Positions 1 through 11,182 of a DNA stretch of 64,000 nucleotides are shown piece by piece. The DNA comes from Amanita rubescens (Eukaryota > Basidiomycota > Agaricomycetes > Agaricales > Amanitaceae). The notes beneath the pieces were generated by a model, which searched no databases, was not told the origin of the DNA, and was given only the letters and a program-made list of their open reading frames with translations. Location of the stretch: the NCBI GenBank assembly GCA_015039365.1, contig WION01000075.1, positions 62,001 through 126,000 on the forward strand, in the 5' to 3' direction. A program made the position numbers and the translations under genes. Numbering within the stretch: position 1 is the first letter of the stretch; every line of letters starts with the position of its first letter.

Positions 1-984
1 GGAAATTTGGATCAACTGGCGATAGATCTATTACGACGACTTCTCACGGCTGACATCGAGCGCTATATCATCCTTGCTATAGAAAGCATTGACGACCAAA
101 GGTTTGGACTAAAAATACAGCCTCACGATCAGAATAACCGCATCGCTGTCAACCATTGGTTTCGCGCTACCGAAGCTACACCCGACTGACACCGAGCAAC
201 TAGATGCATTATGGAGACAGATCGTAAATCAAGAGAAATCTGGTGCCTCACCGGAAAGATCCGAGATCTCTTGTCCAGTATCCAAGGAGACACAGAATGG
301 ACTACAGCCGAATTCGCAGACGGAGTTCCCCTGTATCAACTCACTAGCGACCACATTGCGCAGATCAATAATGCGATCAGCGATCTCGATCTTCATCGCC
401 GAATCCGTACAACAGGCGATCTCATTGAGGAAGAACCGAAACGAGATAAGAAGGCTCCTCCTCCTCCTCGATCCGCATCACCCCCAACCACCACCGTTAT
501 TCGCCACGGAGTCTGGAATATTCCTGTCCCCACTACTCGACGAAACGACACTCCGCCTTCTCGACGACCTACGACCCGCAGTATGACCAATGCCGCCAAT
601 CAACGCCCCCATCGTTAAAACCGCTGCATTCACTGCCGAGGCAAACATGCCTCTGAGGATCACCATCTCGCTACTACAATTCCTCCTGTGTCTACTCTAT
701 CTACACGCGCTCCCACGCGCCGACGCGATCTGACACCCGGTCCTTCCACTAAGAAGAAAGGACGTTCTCGAGCTACCACAAATACCGTCAATACCTCCAC
801 TTCCACTAGCCGCTGCCCTCACCAGCCGAAGAAGAAGGGAAAGAAGAAGGCACACCACGCGTCACAGTGTCAGGCATGCGTCAACAGACGACAGTGCGAT
901 GGAGCTGACGACAATGCCTGCGACCTTTATGGCGACTACGGCTATCAGCACAACGACGACGCCATGCACAACATGAACACCTGA
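1..984 (+). pseudogene. Third ORF (ORF3) of the left retrotransposon, C-terminal part with zinc knuckle
   Basis: A single reading frame runs to a TGA at 982-984 but is broken by TGA at 187-189 and TAA at 616-618. After the TAA the frame encodes a C-x2-C-x3-H-x4-H cluster (CIHCRGKHASEDHH, about 625-666). The last third is Lys/Arg-rich. The complete chromovirus has an ORF at the same place, also with a C-x2-C-x3-H type cluster, so ORF3 is a shared but unassigned retrotransposon gene. No membrane segment is visible, so an envelope role is not supported. A nucleic-acid-binding, second-Gag-like role is possible but unproven. The N-terminal part lies outside the window. Confidence 0.6.
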
Positions 985-991
985 ACGTTTT

Positions 992-1009
992 GTTGTTGCG
1001 GTCAACAAC
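992..1009 (+). repeat. Hairpin between ORF3 and polypurine tract
   Basis: Perfect 7-bp arms (GTTGTTG and CAACAAC) enclose a 4-nt loop. It lies directly after the ORF3 stop and just before the purine run at 1012-1020. The complete chromovirus has a different hairpin at the equivalent place (50262-50280). Confidence 0.55.
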
Positions 1010-1011
1010 GT

Positions 1012-1020
1012 AGGGGAGAG
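1012..1020 (+). other. Polypurine tract (plus-strand primer)
   Basis: AGGGGAGAG lies a few bases upstream of the LTR start at 1025, the expected place for the plus-strand priming site of an LTR retrotransposon. Confidence 0.6.
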
Positions 1021-1024
1021 CTAG

Positions 1025-1476
1025 TGTTACAACACTGTACGGACTCCCGCATTATGCTTACATGATACGTCGGACATGTTTATTTTCTTTATGCCTACCT
1101 TATCCGTCTCACCCCTTATGCTCGATTCATACGGACAAGCTCGTTTACTTACTTATACCATCCCTTATTCCATATATGACGCCGTCCTTATACTTACTTT
1201 CGTACTTACCATTATTCATTAATTAGTACGTCTCATTGTACTTGCTAGTATAAATACCGCATGTATTCTAGAGTCGAACCCTAAGTTCGACTTAGCTGTT
1301 TATTGTCGTCTGGCAATACAACCTTACTCTTAACTCATCTACCACAATCGTCCTCAGATCCTAAGTCAACGACTTGACTTAGTATTGAACTTATAATCTT
1401 AACGTTTGACTTAAGACTTGTAATCGTGACTAGAGTTGCCGCTGCAACTTAGGTTGAGATTAACGAGTTCGTAACA
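1025..1476 (+). repeat. Right LTR of the left retrotransposon
   Basis: The 452-bp LTR starts TGTTAC and ends GTAACA, an inverted terminal pair also used by the chromovirus at 42236. A TATA box (TATAAATA) is at 1249-1256. The base pairs after the LTR (CAAGG, 1477-1481) are the expected right copy of a 5-bp target duplication; the left copy is outside the window. Immediately downstream the KDZ coding sequence resumes, which fixes this boundary. Confidence 0.8.
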
Positions 1477-3389
1477 CAAGGTCTTCAAGTCCCAAGCCTT
1501 GAGTATAGGTCGTGAGATGCGAGAGTTGACATAGACGCTGGTGAGCATGACCATGGAAAGCGCCGACAAGTAAACGAAGCTTCGACTCATCTGCCAGTGC
1601 CCCCAACTGACTTTTCGCGATGGTGGATCCAAATTTGCACCCTATGTCGTAGCCGATCCCAATGCGGTTACCGAAAGCTCGGAGAAGGGCATCAGTCACG
1701 GCCAATGGATACTTGGCCCTTTTAGAAAGTTCTCATCAGAAACATAAGCGAAACATCAGATGCTACTCACATCTCTCCACTTCGGACCATGTCGGCAACG
1801 AGCATAACAAATCCATGCCTACAAAGCGCGACGAAAACTCCGGTTTCATCGAAGATTCCCCACATTCATGCCGTTTTGCCGTCGTTCATGTTCGACCAGC
1901 GGCTTGAACACGGACTTGCGCTATCTGTGCCGCTATCCGAAGACTGGAGTGACTGGAGTTTAGTAATAACCAACGTTCTGACACAGAATATGCCAACCTC
2001 TCCTGGTATAAGTTCTTCTTCGGCTCCAGACTTTGCCCACCTGTTGACTTCCTCGCGCGATATGTAGTAATCACCAGGCGTTCGGCGAGAGTCCGGTAAC
2101 GATTGGCCGAATGCCGAATCGTCATCACTGGCGCCTTCCCTTCGCAAGTGTTTCAAGGAATTGTTCCCATCAAATGTTATCAATATCTCAAACGTTTGAT
2201 CGACTTCATCCTTCAACCGATATGAACATGCCGGACACGTGTTCTTGAGGCGATAATCAGGTTGATCCCGTTTAAGGAACTTGAGGACGGCTTGTCTGTT
2301 CGCCTCGATGATTTCCAGATAAACGTCGAACCCGATTGAAAACAATTTCTGATAGTGCATCTGATAATGAATCTGAGTAGTATATTGGTTAATATAGTAC
2401 ACGATTGAAGTTAACTTGCAAGCTTACCCCGTGCATATCTAAGAGTCCCTTCACAAATGGTTGTATAGCAAGATGTGGACATCGGTTATGGAGATTGCGG
2501 AATAACTCCAAAACGCGAATAGATATAGCATACTGTGGGTTGAACGGAGCGCAGGGGATTAAACCCTGCCGAACGAGTGCCGCAGCGATGCCCTCGTCAT
2601 CGTGAAACATAGAATACTGAAACTTGAATGTACCTGAGAAGCAGATCGTGGATTAGTATGAAGACAGGCGTGAAAAGATGGGAATTGAACGCACGATATG
2701 TATCCAATACCACTATCTCCGATGTCCCTTCACATATCATTCCATCCGATTGGTACGAGCCTCCAACACTGGCGTCAATGCCGCCATGATCCCTTATGTT
2801 ATAGCTCCATTTCTGATACGCGCGCACCATGGCGCTCAATTGCATCGTAAACCCCTCGTGACGGCGTTGAACACGGTCACGTCTTGTTCGGTAGTCCTTC
2901 TTCTGAGATCTGCGCGATTGAACGTCAGTAGATCATAGAATAGTCCAACGTGTAAATGTACTTCGACAATTTCCTGATTTCATCACAGAAGAGTTCATTA
3001 AATTCACCACCAGCATGGCTTATTGGCACTGGCTCTGATCCATCAAGTACGTCCATTGCAAGTTGTTGGTCTTCAAGTTGCTCATCATCCTCGACGTCGA
3101 ACCACTGATTGCCTTCGAGATCATCGTCCGAGTCTGGTGTTACAACACCTTTCTCGGCAGCTAGATTGAATTGGCTAGCCAAGCGAGCTTCAAATTTCGG
3201 TGAGATCCACCCAAATAGTCCTTAATCATGCGTACCTCGTTGTTGTTGCTGATAGTGCTGTTCATTCTTTGCACGCTGCTCATTGAGCGCTTTCATCCAC
3301 ATGGACTTTTGTAGAGGGCGAAGAACAGTCCCATTGCCACTGAGGTTAAGGTACTTTTTGGAATTTGAACATTGTGTCTTCAGTGGCAT
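1477..3389 (-). pseudogene. KDZ transposase with CxC1-type cysteine cluster, truncated (copy 1)
   Basis: KDZ (Kyakuja-Dileera-Zisupton) transposases are RNase H-fold DDE enzymes. Eight exons can be spliced by eye on the minus strand from ATG 3389. They encode an acidic N-terminus, the segment NTCPACSYRLKDE with DGNNSLK about 35 residues on (first catalytic Asp), DYYISREE, and GYDIGCKF (second Asp). The gene stops after GLGLEDL (about 1477), exactly where the intact copy at 31526 continues with the catalytic Glu of GCERFFSKSN, because an LTR retrotransposon is inserted there. A TGA at 1866-1868 stands where the intact copy has CGA (Arg), so it was dead or dying before or after the insertion. 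Upstream lies the RNase H1-N gene of the same unit. Confidence 0.85.
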
Positions 3390-4139
3390 GCTGAATCCAG
3401 ATGATCGATCGTAAATTATGGCCGAGTCGACTCCACGTGATGTCGAGGCATAGTACCTATGTTTTCAACGTATATATAAACAACGCACTAGGATCACGCC
3501 AGTTTGAATGCTCTGGGTTAGGAAGTATGCGTACTATGAATCCATTCCTATTTCAGATCTGTACCCGATCTTTGAATTGTGCTTTCTAACGTGTTTATCG
3601 GTTGTATGACATCATTCAACTTGAGTTCTGCCTCACACTCATCACGCGTCGCTGAGCCAAGGTCATACACTGGTGACCATTTTCTATCTCGTTCAGTGCA
3701 ATCATTCCTGGGCCATTGCAGACACAAATAAAAACGAGTCTAGCGTTTTGAGTAATAATGTACATATACGAATCTATACACAAGTCAGAAAGTTGTTACT
3801 CGATCTTCGCATAAAGTTCGAAAGTCAGTAGTATATGACAGAGTCACCGTACTCCAACTACGCATCCCCCCGAGTCCGGAACGTGCACTGCCAAGTGTTG
3901 TATTCAATTCAAATAAAAACGAGTCTATCTTGTTAATTTGTATTAACTGCGTATATTATCTTGCTATAGTAACCTTCAAGACGGTTAATGAACGTTATGC
4001 CAATATCTGCCAATGTTGTGACTCGCGGACACGACCATCCTGCTCAATGCTCAGCAGCCTCTTCACATTCAAACATCGGGATCCACTGCGTAACATTATT
4101 TATGATAACAAGATACAACTTCATGTGCTACGTATGATC
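3390..4139. other. Spacer between KDZ copy 1 and RNase H1-N gene 1
   Basis: No convincing gene. A 17-bp word (AAATAAAAACGAGTCTA) occurs twice, near 3726 and 3911, suggesting an old short duplication of about 185 bp. The equivalent spacers in the other two units are about 1.1 kb (30390-31525) and 0.9 kb (61799-62675). Confidence 0.5.
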
Positions 4140-4979
4140 TCACTCGGATGTAGCTACAATCTCCCCGGCCATGTACGACTTAACAAAGGCAGCATTCCCC
4201 TCGTGGTGACTCCGGAAGCGCCGTACAAAGCCTGCATCGGCTGAGCCGATGCCATATTGAACGGCTTGCTCACTTAGTGTCAAGTGTTAGATCCATTCTA
4301 TTTAGAAGAGGGGAAAGTACATACCATCCTGGGTATACGCCTGGGTGTTCTCCACGGCTCACCACCCAGTAATCACCATTATCGGACTGAACCGCGGGAC
4401 GTGCGACTGTCTGACCACTGCTTTCTGCGTGGTTCTGTTGCCTATTTCCTCCTGATTGAACAACGACACTCGGTGTAGGGACGCCGCTTGGCTCGCCCGC
4501 CAGTCGAGCAGCTGTTTCTTGAGTACCCTGGCAGTGTTTCAACCATGCCTCCCTTGCCAGCCAAAGCGATTTGTGGGATTTGCATTCGCCGCCTGGGAAG
4601 TTTTGATAAGACCTTTGAGCCGCAATCCTGTGTGATTATGATCAGTAGATAGACCCGGCGTGTCAAAGACTTTCACTCACCAGTCGTCGAAGATCCCAGT
4701 TTGCCTTCCGGCCGTCACGACATAGTACTTGGCGTATGGGTCACAAATACTCGTGTCAAAGTGATAGGGTATGGGGGACTGCAATGGCTTTGGCTTGTCC
4801 TCAATCCGTAATGCCGAGAGTTGGGATATGACAGTCCCCGGGTCATACGGCGTCGGAATCTGCTGTGGAGGCGTATTGGTGTGAATCTCACCAGCGTTGG
4901 TTTGGGCCCGTTCCTCAGTCGGTCGATTTCCTTTGATTTGAGCATCAGGCCCGTGCAAGTGCAATTGAAATAAAGCCAT
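4140..4979 (-). CDS. RNase H1 N-terminal (viroplasmin-like) domain protein, copy 1
   Basis: Three exons. The first ends in YYVVTAGRQTGIFDDW, the hallmark of the RNase H1 N-terminal/caulimovirus viroplasmin domain, which in RNase H1 binds RNA-DNA hybrids. After an intron (donor GTGAGT, near 4680) the domain continues with SYQNFPGGE and the E-A helix. A second diverged copy follows (DYWVVSRGEHPGVYPGW) and is completed by a third exon ending at the TGA at 4140-4142. No RNase H catalytic domain is present, so it is likely a nucleic-acid binder rather than a nuclease. It is transcribed divergently from gene X1 (184 bp apart) and lies upstream of KDZ copy 1 on the same strand, the order seen in the other two units. 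It appears intact. Confidence 0.75.
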
Positions 4980-5163
4980 TTACCAATGCGCATATTCACA
5001 GATTGTTTGAATAGATCAAGTCGTAGTCAAGGCGTTTTCAACAAAGCGCGTTCGCTTTGTTGATGTGACCACGTGTGTCCGGAGCGGCACGGATGCAGGC
5101 AATTAAATGACGAAAATTAAATGATGAAAATCAAAATTATTGTGCACCTGCCTCGAAAATGCA
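4980..5163. promoter_or_regulatory. Divergent promoter between RNase H1-N gene 1 and gene X1
   Basis: The 184-bp gap must hold both promoters. It contains a perfect hairpin with 11-bp arms and a 4-nt loop (5038-5063; arm TCAACAAAGCG) and an E-box CACGTG at 5070-5075. The corresponding gap of the complete unit (29272-29421) also has CACGTG (29352-29357). No conserved TATA box is obvious. Confidence 0.5.
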
Positions 5164-6082
5164 ATGACCCCTTTGAATCCAGCCGACGCGAACAAGGAAA
5201 ACTGCCCGGATAACGAGTATGCCTCGCAGAGTCACCAATCGACTCTTGGTGTACATACCAACAGCGGTGGTGCTCTTGCTCAGAAGAGCGACGCAATCCC
5301 GCAAGAGGGAGGAAATGGAAATGGAAACATATCTGCAGCGGCTAGCAGCATCCCGCCGCTTGCTCCGAACTTCTCTGTGCGCAACGAACAACAGCCGAGC
5401 ACTGACAACATAAGGGTTCAGTCCTCTTCAAGCGAAAGGCAGCGGTTAAACGGCAACGTGGCACACACGGGAATCGGTTCCACCGCTTCTATTTCCAGGT
5501 GAGACAAGCTCTCTTATCCTGGTAGCATGTACTCACGTATTATACTAGCAGAAACTCTGATCCCGCACTCCTCGGGGGTCAAGAGCGTGAAAATCCCAAC
5601 ACAAATGTACGATCGAGCATCACAGGTGACCAGGCGCGAGAGCGCATTAGTTTAGAACCTAGGCAAGGCGAGGCATCAGCCCCTGAAGCAAGGAACGAGA
5701 CTGTGAATGGTTCAAGACAGGTTAGTTGAGGTGGTTATAAGATATGTTCAAGGAATACTCACTGGATGAAGCCCGTTGATGAAGACGGCAGCAACGATGG
5801 AGCGGGGGATGGAAGTAGGATAACGCCCGGCGTTTCTACAGCCATGTCAAGGGTTGTGGGTCCAAGTTTGGCCCGGGCCGGTGGCACGTGGGCCGAACGT
5901 AATCCTGGCAAACCAGTCATACCTTCACACACTAGGCCTCGCTCTCAGTTGACGCACGCCGAGCGTGTCACTGCCACGCTGAGGGCACAACAGAGTACAG
6001 AGAAGAGACGGGAGATGCACGAGGAGATAGAGGCTTTCCACAACTTCCAGGAGACACGTGTGAAGGAGATAGCTGCCAAGTT

Positions 6083-7170
6083 TAGTGATTCAAGGTCCGG
6101 TCCGGTCCGGTTTTTTTTCCTTTTTTGGAAAGACCGAAACCGGACCGGTCTCACGGTGTCCCTGATATCGAAAAGACCGGAACCGGACCGCTTAAGACCG
6201 CAAGACCGGTCTTAATTTAAAAAAAAGACCGGTTAAGACCGGTCCTGGACTGGTCCTGGTCTGGACCGGTCTTGGACTGGTCTGGACTGGTCTGGACTGG
6301 TCTTGGACTGGTCTAGACTAATCCTTACATTAGTTTCTATGTCCCTATGTCTCCCATACAACAATTTAAAACTACAAAACTTCATAAATATCAATATGTT
6401 CCTAACCCTCACCCTCTCACACCCTCTCACACCCAGCTGCACTCAGATGAGACACATAAAACCATTTTTGATGATGCCAGGAGACTGCCAAACATTGCCA
6501 AAGAGATTGCCAAAGAGATCACCAAAGAGAGAATGAAGCCCAGTGTTGCTGACCCTCACCCTCCCACTGCTCAGCTTGTCCCATTAGACCCCACTCCACC
6601 CCCTCACATCATCTCACACCCAGTTGCACTCCAGATAAGCCACATTAAACCATTTTTAATGATGCCAGGAGACTGCCAAACATTGCCAAAGAGATTGCCA
6701 AAGAGATCACCAAAGAGAGAATGAAGCCCAGTGTTGCTGACCCTCACCCTCCCACTGTTCAATTATGTTCCATTGGATGTACTAGAGCATACCTAGATTA
6801 GTTAATTTCAGAATACCTTACCTGGAGTGTTGCAACAACAGATGTTTTCAAAATTCACATGTTATATATAACTTTAGACAAACTTTACTACTGTGAACTC
6901 AAATCTCAACCGTTTTTTATGTTTCAATACTCAAAAAAAAGCTAAAATATAGGAGAACATGACTGTGTTGGTCACATGTGACAATTAGCGGTCTAGGACC
7001 GGTCTAGACCGGTCTTTTGCGGTTTTTTTGATTTTAAAAATTTAAAAAGACCGGAACTGGACTGCCCTTGGACCTCCTAAGACCTGAGACTGCAGTCCGG
7101 TCCAAATCGGTCCTGGTCCGGTCCGGTTCCGGTCTTTTTCGGTCCTGAGAGACTGGAAATAGAAACACTA
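6083..7170. mobile_element. MITE-like non-autonomous element with TAGTG ends and 8-bp TSD
   Basis: The element starts TAGTGATTC and ends GAAACACTA. It is flanked by perfect 8-bp target duplications GCCAAGTT (6075-6082 and 7171-7178), the hallmark of hAT-like and some other transposases. Both subterminal regions are packed with ACCGG/CCGGT words. No transposase is encoded. The terminal word TAGTG-TTC, the subterminal CCGG richness and the TSD length match the 6.2-kb helicase/DUF6589 element at 17861-24088, so this may be a derivative moved by that family. It sits in an exon of gene X1. Confidence 0.85.
6428..6775 (+). repeat. Tandem duplication (187-bp period) inside the MITE
   Basis: Two copies start at CACACCCAG (6428 and 6615). 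They share a long, nearly identical block that includes the runs TGCCAGGAGACTGCC and CCCAGTGTTGCTGACC. The open frames across it are by-products of the duplication. Confidence 0.7.
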
Positions 7171-8507
7171 GCCAAGTTTCACAAAAAGCCAGAATACATT
7201 CGTATCCTACTTAATTCCAGCTCGTTCTTCAAAACCTCCCGAGGGCCGAACATTAGAAACGCGATTGTACACCATGTTTCAAAAGAAATGAATGAAGGTG
7301 AGTGTATTGTATTATCTACCAACAATTTTATTGATCAATCGCCCTAGGCCGTGCACATGGTGATCGCTATTCACTATCAGACGTTCAGAAACGAGTCGAC
7401 GAAGACCCAAGCCTCAGAGAGCTTACCAAAGAGCAGCAGAACGAGCTTATCAAGGAGTTGGAAGAATATCGCGAGCTGAAAAAGAAGGGCGCGCGTGCAT
7501 CAAACATCGCCTCCGGGCAAGACATGAGGCAAACTATGTTACGGGTTTCAAGCGAGGTATGCTTCCATTCTGCTATAGAACATGCTTAACAGAGAAAAAC
7601 CCAGTTGGAGAACATGGCGCAACGGAACGGCACATATGCGTTCGCCGTGGCGACGAAGGGACATATCAACGACACGGCAAACCCAGCCTGGGTGGCTTCT
7701 GAGGAAGCGGAGAATTTCATTCGGGAATGCTTCAAGATGGATGTAACGGATGTTGTTAGGAAGTTTGAGCTTTGGGCTGTCAGCCGGAAACGAGGTAAGC
7801 GATACGCTATTCTCGACAAGCCTTTGGTATCCTAAACTATTCATCAGGCACCAAAATTGATACTTTAGCCTCGATGCGCATCAAATGTACAGCACTTATT
7901 ATCACTGGCCTCAGTATGTATTTTTTTCTTGTCGAATACTATATATCATCCTGATTTTCGCCAAGGAAACATCACAGGGAAGGAGACGATCGTCATGAAC
8001 TACCAAAATTATGACAAGTCCATCGTTCTCAAATACAAAGTCAGATTAACAGGATGGCTGAATAACCTCAAGTTCGTAAATCCCTCCCATATCAGCACTG
8101 TTGATGAAATCCGAATGCTACGCCACTCGCTTCAAGTTGGAACTTGCCACTGGGTACGGCTCTCGCAAGCTGAGGTTGCGGAGCATGCGAACAACATCAT
8201 TCAGCTTCAACAGAACGGGGAGACTGTAGGCCGTAAACGCAAGGAGCGATCTGACAAAGGACGATGACACGCTGTGCGGGCAAGGACTGAGGAAGATGAA
8301 GATGAAGGACCATCTCGAAAACGAACGAGAGCAGCACCAAATCATCGAAGCAAACGGCTGATGCACCATTCGTCTGGCAAACGCAAGAGTAAGGCCGTTA
8401 TCTCAAGCGAAGAGGATGAGGATGATGAAGTAGAAGAGAGTGAAGAGGAGGGGATTGAGACGGAGGAGGAGGAATTCAGTGGTGACGATGATGACGCGGC
8501 TGTATAA

Positions 8508-9088
8508 TGGTACATTTTCCATCCACTTTTCCTTCTTATTCTTTTTTAATTTATGAATTACAGGAATGTTTTACATCATTGTTATCATACAACACCCCGA
8601 GTTGCAGTCATGTGTTTTTTGTTATGTTTATTTCGACGGTTCAACATTGCGTGTGACCAAATGTGACTGATATTTACAAAGCCTGTCTCGCAGGGCATGT
8701 ACAACTTTTTAGTGGTCTACAGTGCCTAGAAAGCACTTAGTTCATTTATATTCCTCCTAATTGTGAATTTGTGCATAATACATGCATGTGCTGGGCTTGT
8801 CACTTGTGCGCTGTGAGTGACATGTGACTGATGCGCAATCAGTCACGCATCACAGCGTGCCTCATCTGCCTAACATTAGCCAGCACCTTCCTGTTGGGCT
8901 AACACTGATATACTATATGGAAACATCATTACATAAGGCCTGGGCACCTGCCAAGATGCCGGAAATATCCTTAGGCATTGTTGTGCCAAGTTCAATTTAA
9001 TTCTCTTGAAAGGTTTATTGGAAGAGGCCTCAAATCGGGTTAAGCACCTCTAACTAGATGTGGACGGGAGCACCATGTCCACCTCTAA
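8508..9088. other. Spacer between gene X1 and gene Y, with hairpins
   Basis: No gene found. It contains a hairpin GTGACTGAT/ATCAGTCAC (about 8825-8847) inside weaker outer arms GCTGTGA/TCACAGC, and a further inverted pair TTAGCC/GGCTAA (about 8876-8900). The boundary between KDZ units 1 and 3 must lie in this spacer, but I could not find their terminal repeats. Confidence 0.45.
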
Positions 9089-9095
9089 TTAGAGG
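9047..9095. repeat. Inverted repeat spanning the stop codon of gene Y
   Basis: 19-bp arms (9047-9065 and 9077-9095; 17 of 19 pairs) flank an 11-nt loop. The right arm contains the palindrome CCTCTAATTAGAGG and the TAA stop of gene Y. It could act as an mRNA 3'-end structure or be the relic of a small transposon end. Confidence 0.5.
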
Positions 9096-11182
9096 AATTT
9101 TGTGGGAGCTACAGGTGGTGGTTTCACTGGTGCCTGGTTGGTATAGCCTGATTCGGCGCTCGTTTCCAGTGCCCTGTTCTCAGGCCCATTTAAAGTGACA
9201 GAATGTGTCTCTGAAACCCCATTTACTGGCTCAGAACCTGAGACGTCATTGGTCAATCCAGATCCTCGGATAAAAGAGGTAGGGTATGAAGTTTGAGGGA
9301 CCATGCCGGCGATAGATACCGGATGAGACATCGGAGATGATATCATGGGATTGGTCGTGTTGGTAGAGTTGAAAAAGAGAAGTGAGGGCGGCTCATTGGA
9401 CAATTGCAAATTAGTCATAGTGCTATTGTAAGCCACCTCATCATTTGACGCTGTCATTAGAAGAAATCTTGACATTGGAGAGAGGCCATCATATGACAAC
9501 GGTGCCGCCTGCACCATCGGCGTCGGGAATGATGTAGAATTGTCATGGTACGACATCCAGCTGGGGTCAGGGGCTACTGAACCCTGTGTAGCACTTGACG
9601 CTGACGCCACCGAGTACCCAAAAGACATGGCCGATGCAGCCGTAGGGTGTGGGAAGGATATGGCGCCGGGTTGAAAATCCCCGCTTGGTAATAAACCAGG
9701 TACGGCATTGACGTGGGATAGCACAACTTCATCCACCATAGTTCCATGAGCTAGGCTGACATTGGCAGGGGTTGATAGGGAGAGCGACGAGAGCGACGAG
9801 GTGAGGTTAGCGCCAGTGGGGCCAGCAATCACGTCGGAAGCAATATCAACTGTTAGACCGTTAGTGGGTTAAACAACTTATCTCTGTGCGGTACACACCA
9901 TCCATGTTGTTGCACTCAATCTCATGGTTCGTGGGACTCCCCGTTGGGTAGCCTCCTGACGGAGCAACTCCAGTTATGCCGCACGATTTGTCAGCAGCAC
10001 TACTTTGTGACATGTCCTTATTAGGCAATGAGGTTCTGTTCTGTTCGTTGTTTACTTGGGCGCGTAAGAGGCGCTCTTCGATGGCTAAAAACTGATGGTT
10101 ACCACTGCTCCTATCTTGAAAAAAAATACTAACGATGAAGAACTTTGACGAATGATATGAATTCTTGGAGAATGTTGCCTTGATAGTTATTACATAGTTG
10201 AGGAAATGTAGCCCCTGCGGCCGTTTTTCCAACATGTGATCTACAAAATATCAGACAATCAATTATTTGCAAAGTATATATGAAACATACGTCACAACTT
10301 TCACTTCTCCTTCACGGTTTAGGCCACCACCGAGAATGGTAAATGCCCAACCGGTTTCCTCCTGTAATTCTCGTAGAAACGAGGTTAACAGTTCCCCGAG
10401 TTTGTTCAGTTGCCTATAACAAAACTCAGGGTGGTTGTATAAATCACATAAGAAAAGCTTACCCTCCATAACCGCCGGCATTTGGGTGTTCAGTCTCGTC
10501 TAGTTCCATTTCGTCTTCCGCATCAGCGTCGTCACCTGAAACATCACCGGCATTATATAGCGCCTCAATTTCTGCCTTGACTTCGTCAGACTCCATCTGC
10601 CAAGCAAGCGATCGCCACTTTTGGTAAATAGCCATCCTCCTCTTCCAATATGCCATCTTGCTCTCGTTTTGAGGCTTCGTGTCCAGCATTTCTTGGTCAA
10701 TGCTAGCCTTGAACCGCTGATCATAATAATTTTGACTGTAGAGCTCGAGTTTTTGATTCTTGCGAGAACGGTTGTGCAAAGTCTTTCTGTTCTTGCTGAC
10801 AAATTTCTTTAAGACTGCGGATGTTCGCGAGCAGACAACTTTTCCGTTCCCATGCCATCGAACATAATTGTATAATTGCTAGGCATAAGTTAAGATATAG
10901 TCATACAGTAATGGGTTCAAAACTTACCTGCTTTCGTTTTTCGATGGCTGTACCTAAGCGACGCATGTCCACAACAGATATAGCGTCACCTCTTTTCCAC
11001 CCTTTGCCGAAAACTATGAGTTCTTCGGGCCAACTGGAGAACCAGCCCTCATAGAGTTCATTTTTGAACTGCTCTACCCGGTGCTCTCGGCGAGCTTTGA
11101 CCAACTTTGGTATTAGCGCGTCAAGATACTCCACCTGTTCCTGCGACCGCTCCCACGTTTTTGGCATAGCGAGAGGATGCAA
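9089..11182 (-). CDS. Gene Y: unknown protein at the X position of the third KDZ unit
   Basis: Six exons can be spliced from ATG 11182 with standard GT-AG introns of about 50 nt, plus one doubtful 23-nt intron near 10110. The N-terminal part has EYLDALIPKLVKARREHRVE followed by a WFSSWPE motif and a conserved helix IEKRKQQLYNYVRWH. A basic, tyrosine-rich segment and an acidic stretch follow, then a core RELQEETGWAFTILGGG ending in a helix, then a long Ser/Thr/Pro-rich tail (9089-9832) without domains. I do not recognise a function. The pattern helix-EL-x-G-[YW]-AF-[AT] resembles the core of gene X, and the gene occupies the same divergent position next to an RNase H1-N gene. I therefore suspect distant homology with X, which is inference. 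No stop codons interrupt the model. Confidence 0.65.

Larger units (their letters stand above)
1..1476 (+). mobile_element. 3' end of an LTR retrotransposon, cut by the window edge
   Basis: The stretch holds the end of a third ORF with a zinc knuckle, a polypurine tract (1012-1020) and a 452-bp LTR. The layout matches the 3' end of the complete chromovirus at 42236-50736 (ORF3, hairpin, polypurine tract, LTR with TGTTAC and GTAACA ends), but the sequence differs, so it is a different family. It interrupts the KDZ transposase gene that continues at 1477. Polymerase genes and left LTR lie outside the window, so calling it Ty3/gypsy is inference from the shared 3' architecture. Confidence 0.8.
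5164..8507 (+). pseudogene. Gene X1: KDZ-unit accessory protein of unknown function, disrupted
   Basis: I do not recognise the family. Spliced by eye it has a Ser/Asn-rich N-terminus, a THAERVTATLRAQ helix (about 5950), a coiled-coil region, a conserved core (SNIASGQDMRQTMLRVSSEL near 7503-7560, then TYAFAVATKG and the FELW helix near 7770), a segment YDKSIVLKYKVRLTGW (about 8010), and a Lys/Arg plus Asp/Glu tail. The paralogue X2 (24683-29271) matches along its length. Two lesions are visible: a 1,088-bp MITE after the codons for IAAKF (6083-7170), which restores the frame if removed with one target copy, and a TGA at 8265-8267, after which the X2-like acidic tail continues in frame. It pairs divergently with the RNase H1-N gene. 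The charged tail hints at chromatin or nucleic acid contact, but no function can be assigned. Confidence 0.7.

Noticed and set aside
4140..4979. Calling this an RNase H enzyme
   Set aside because: Only the N-terminal hybrid-binding (viroplasmin-like) domain is present; the catalytic RNase H domain is missing, as in the other two copies.
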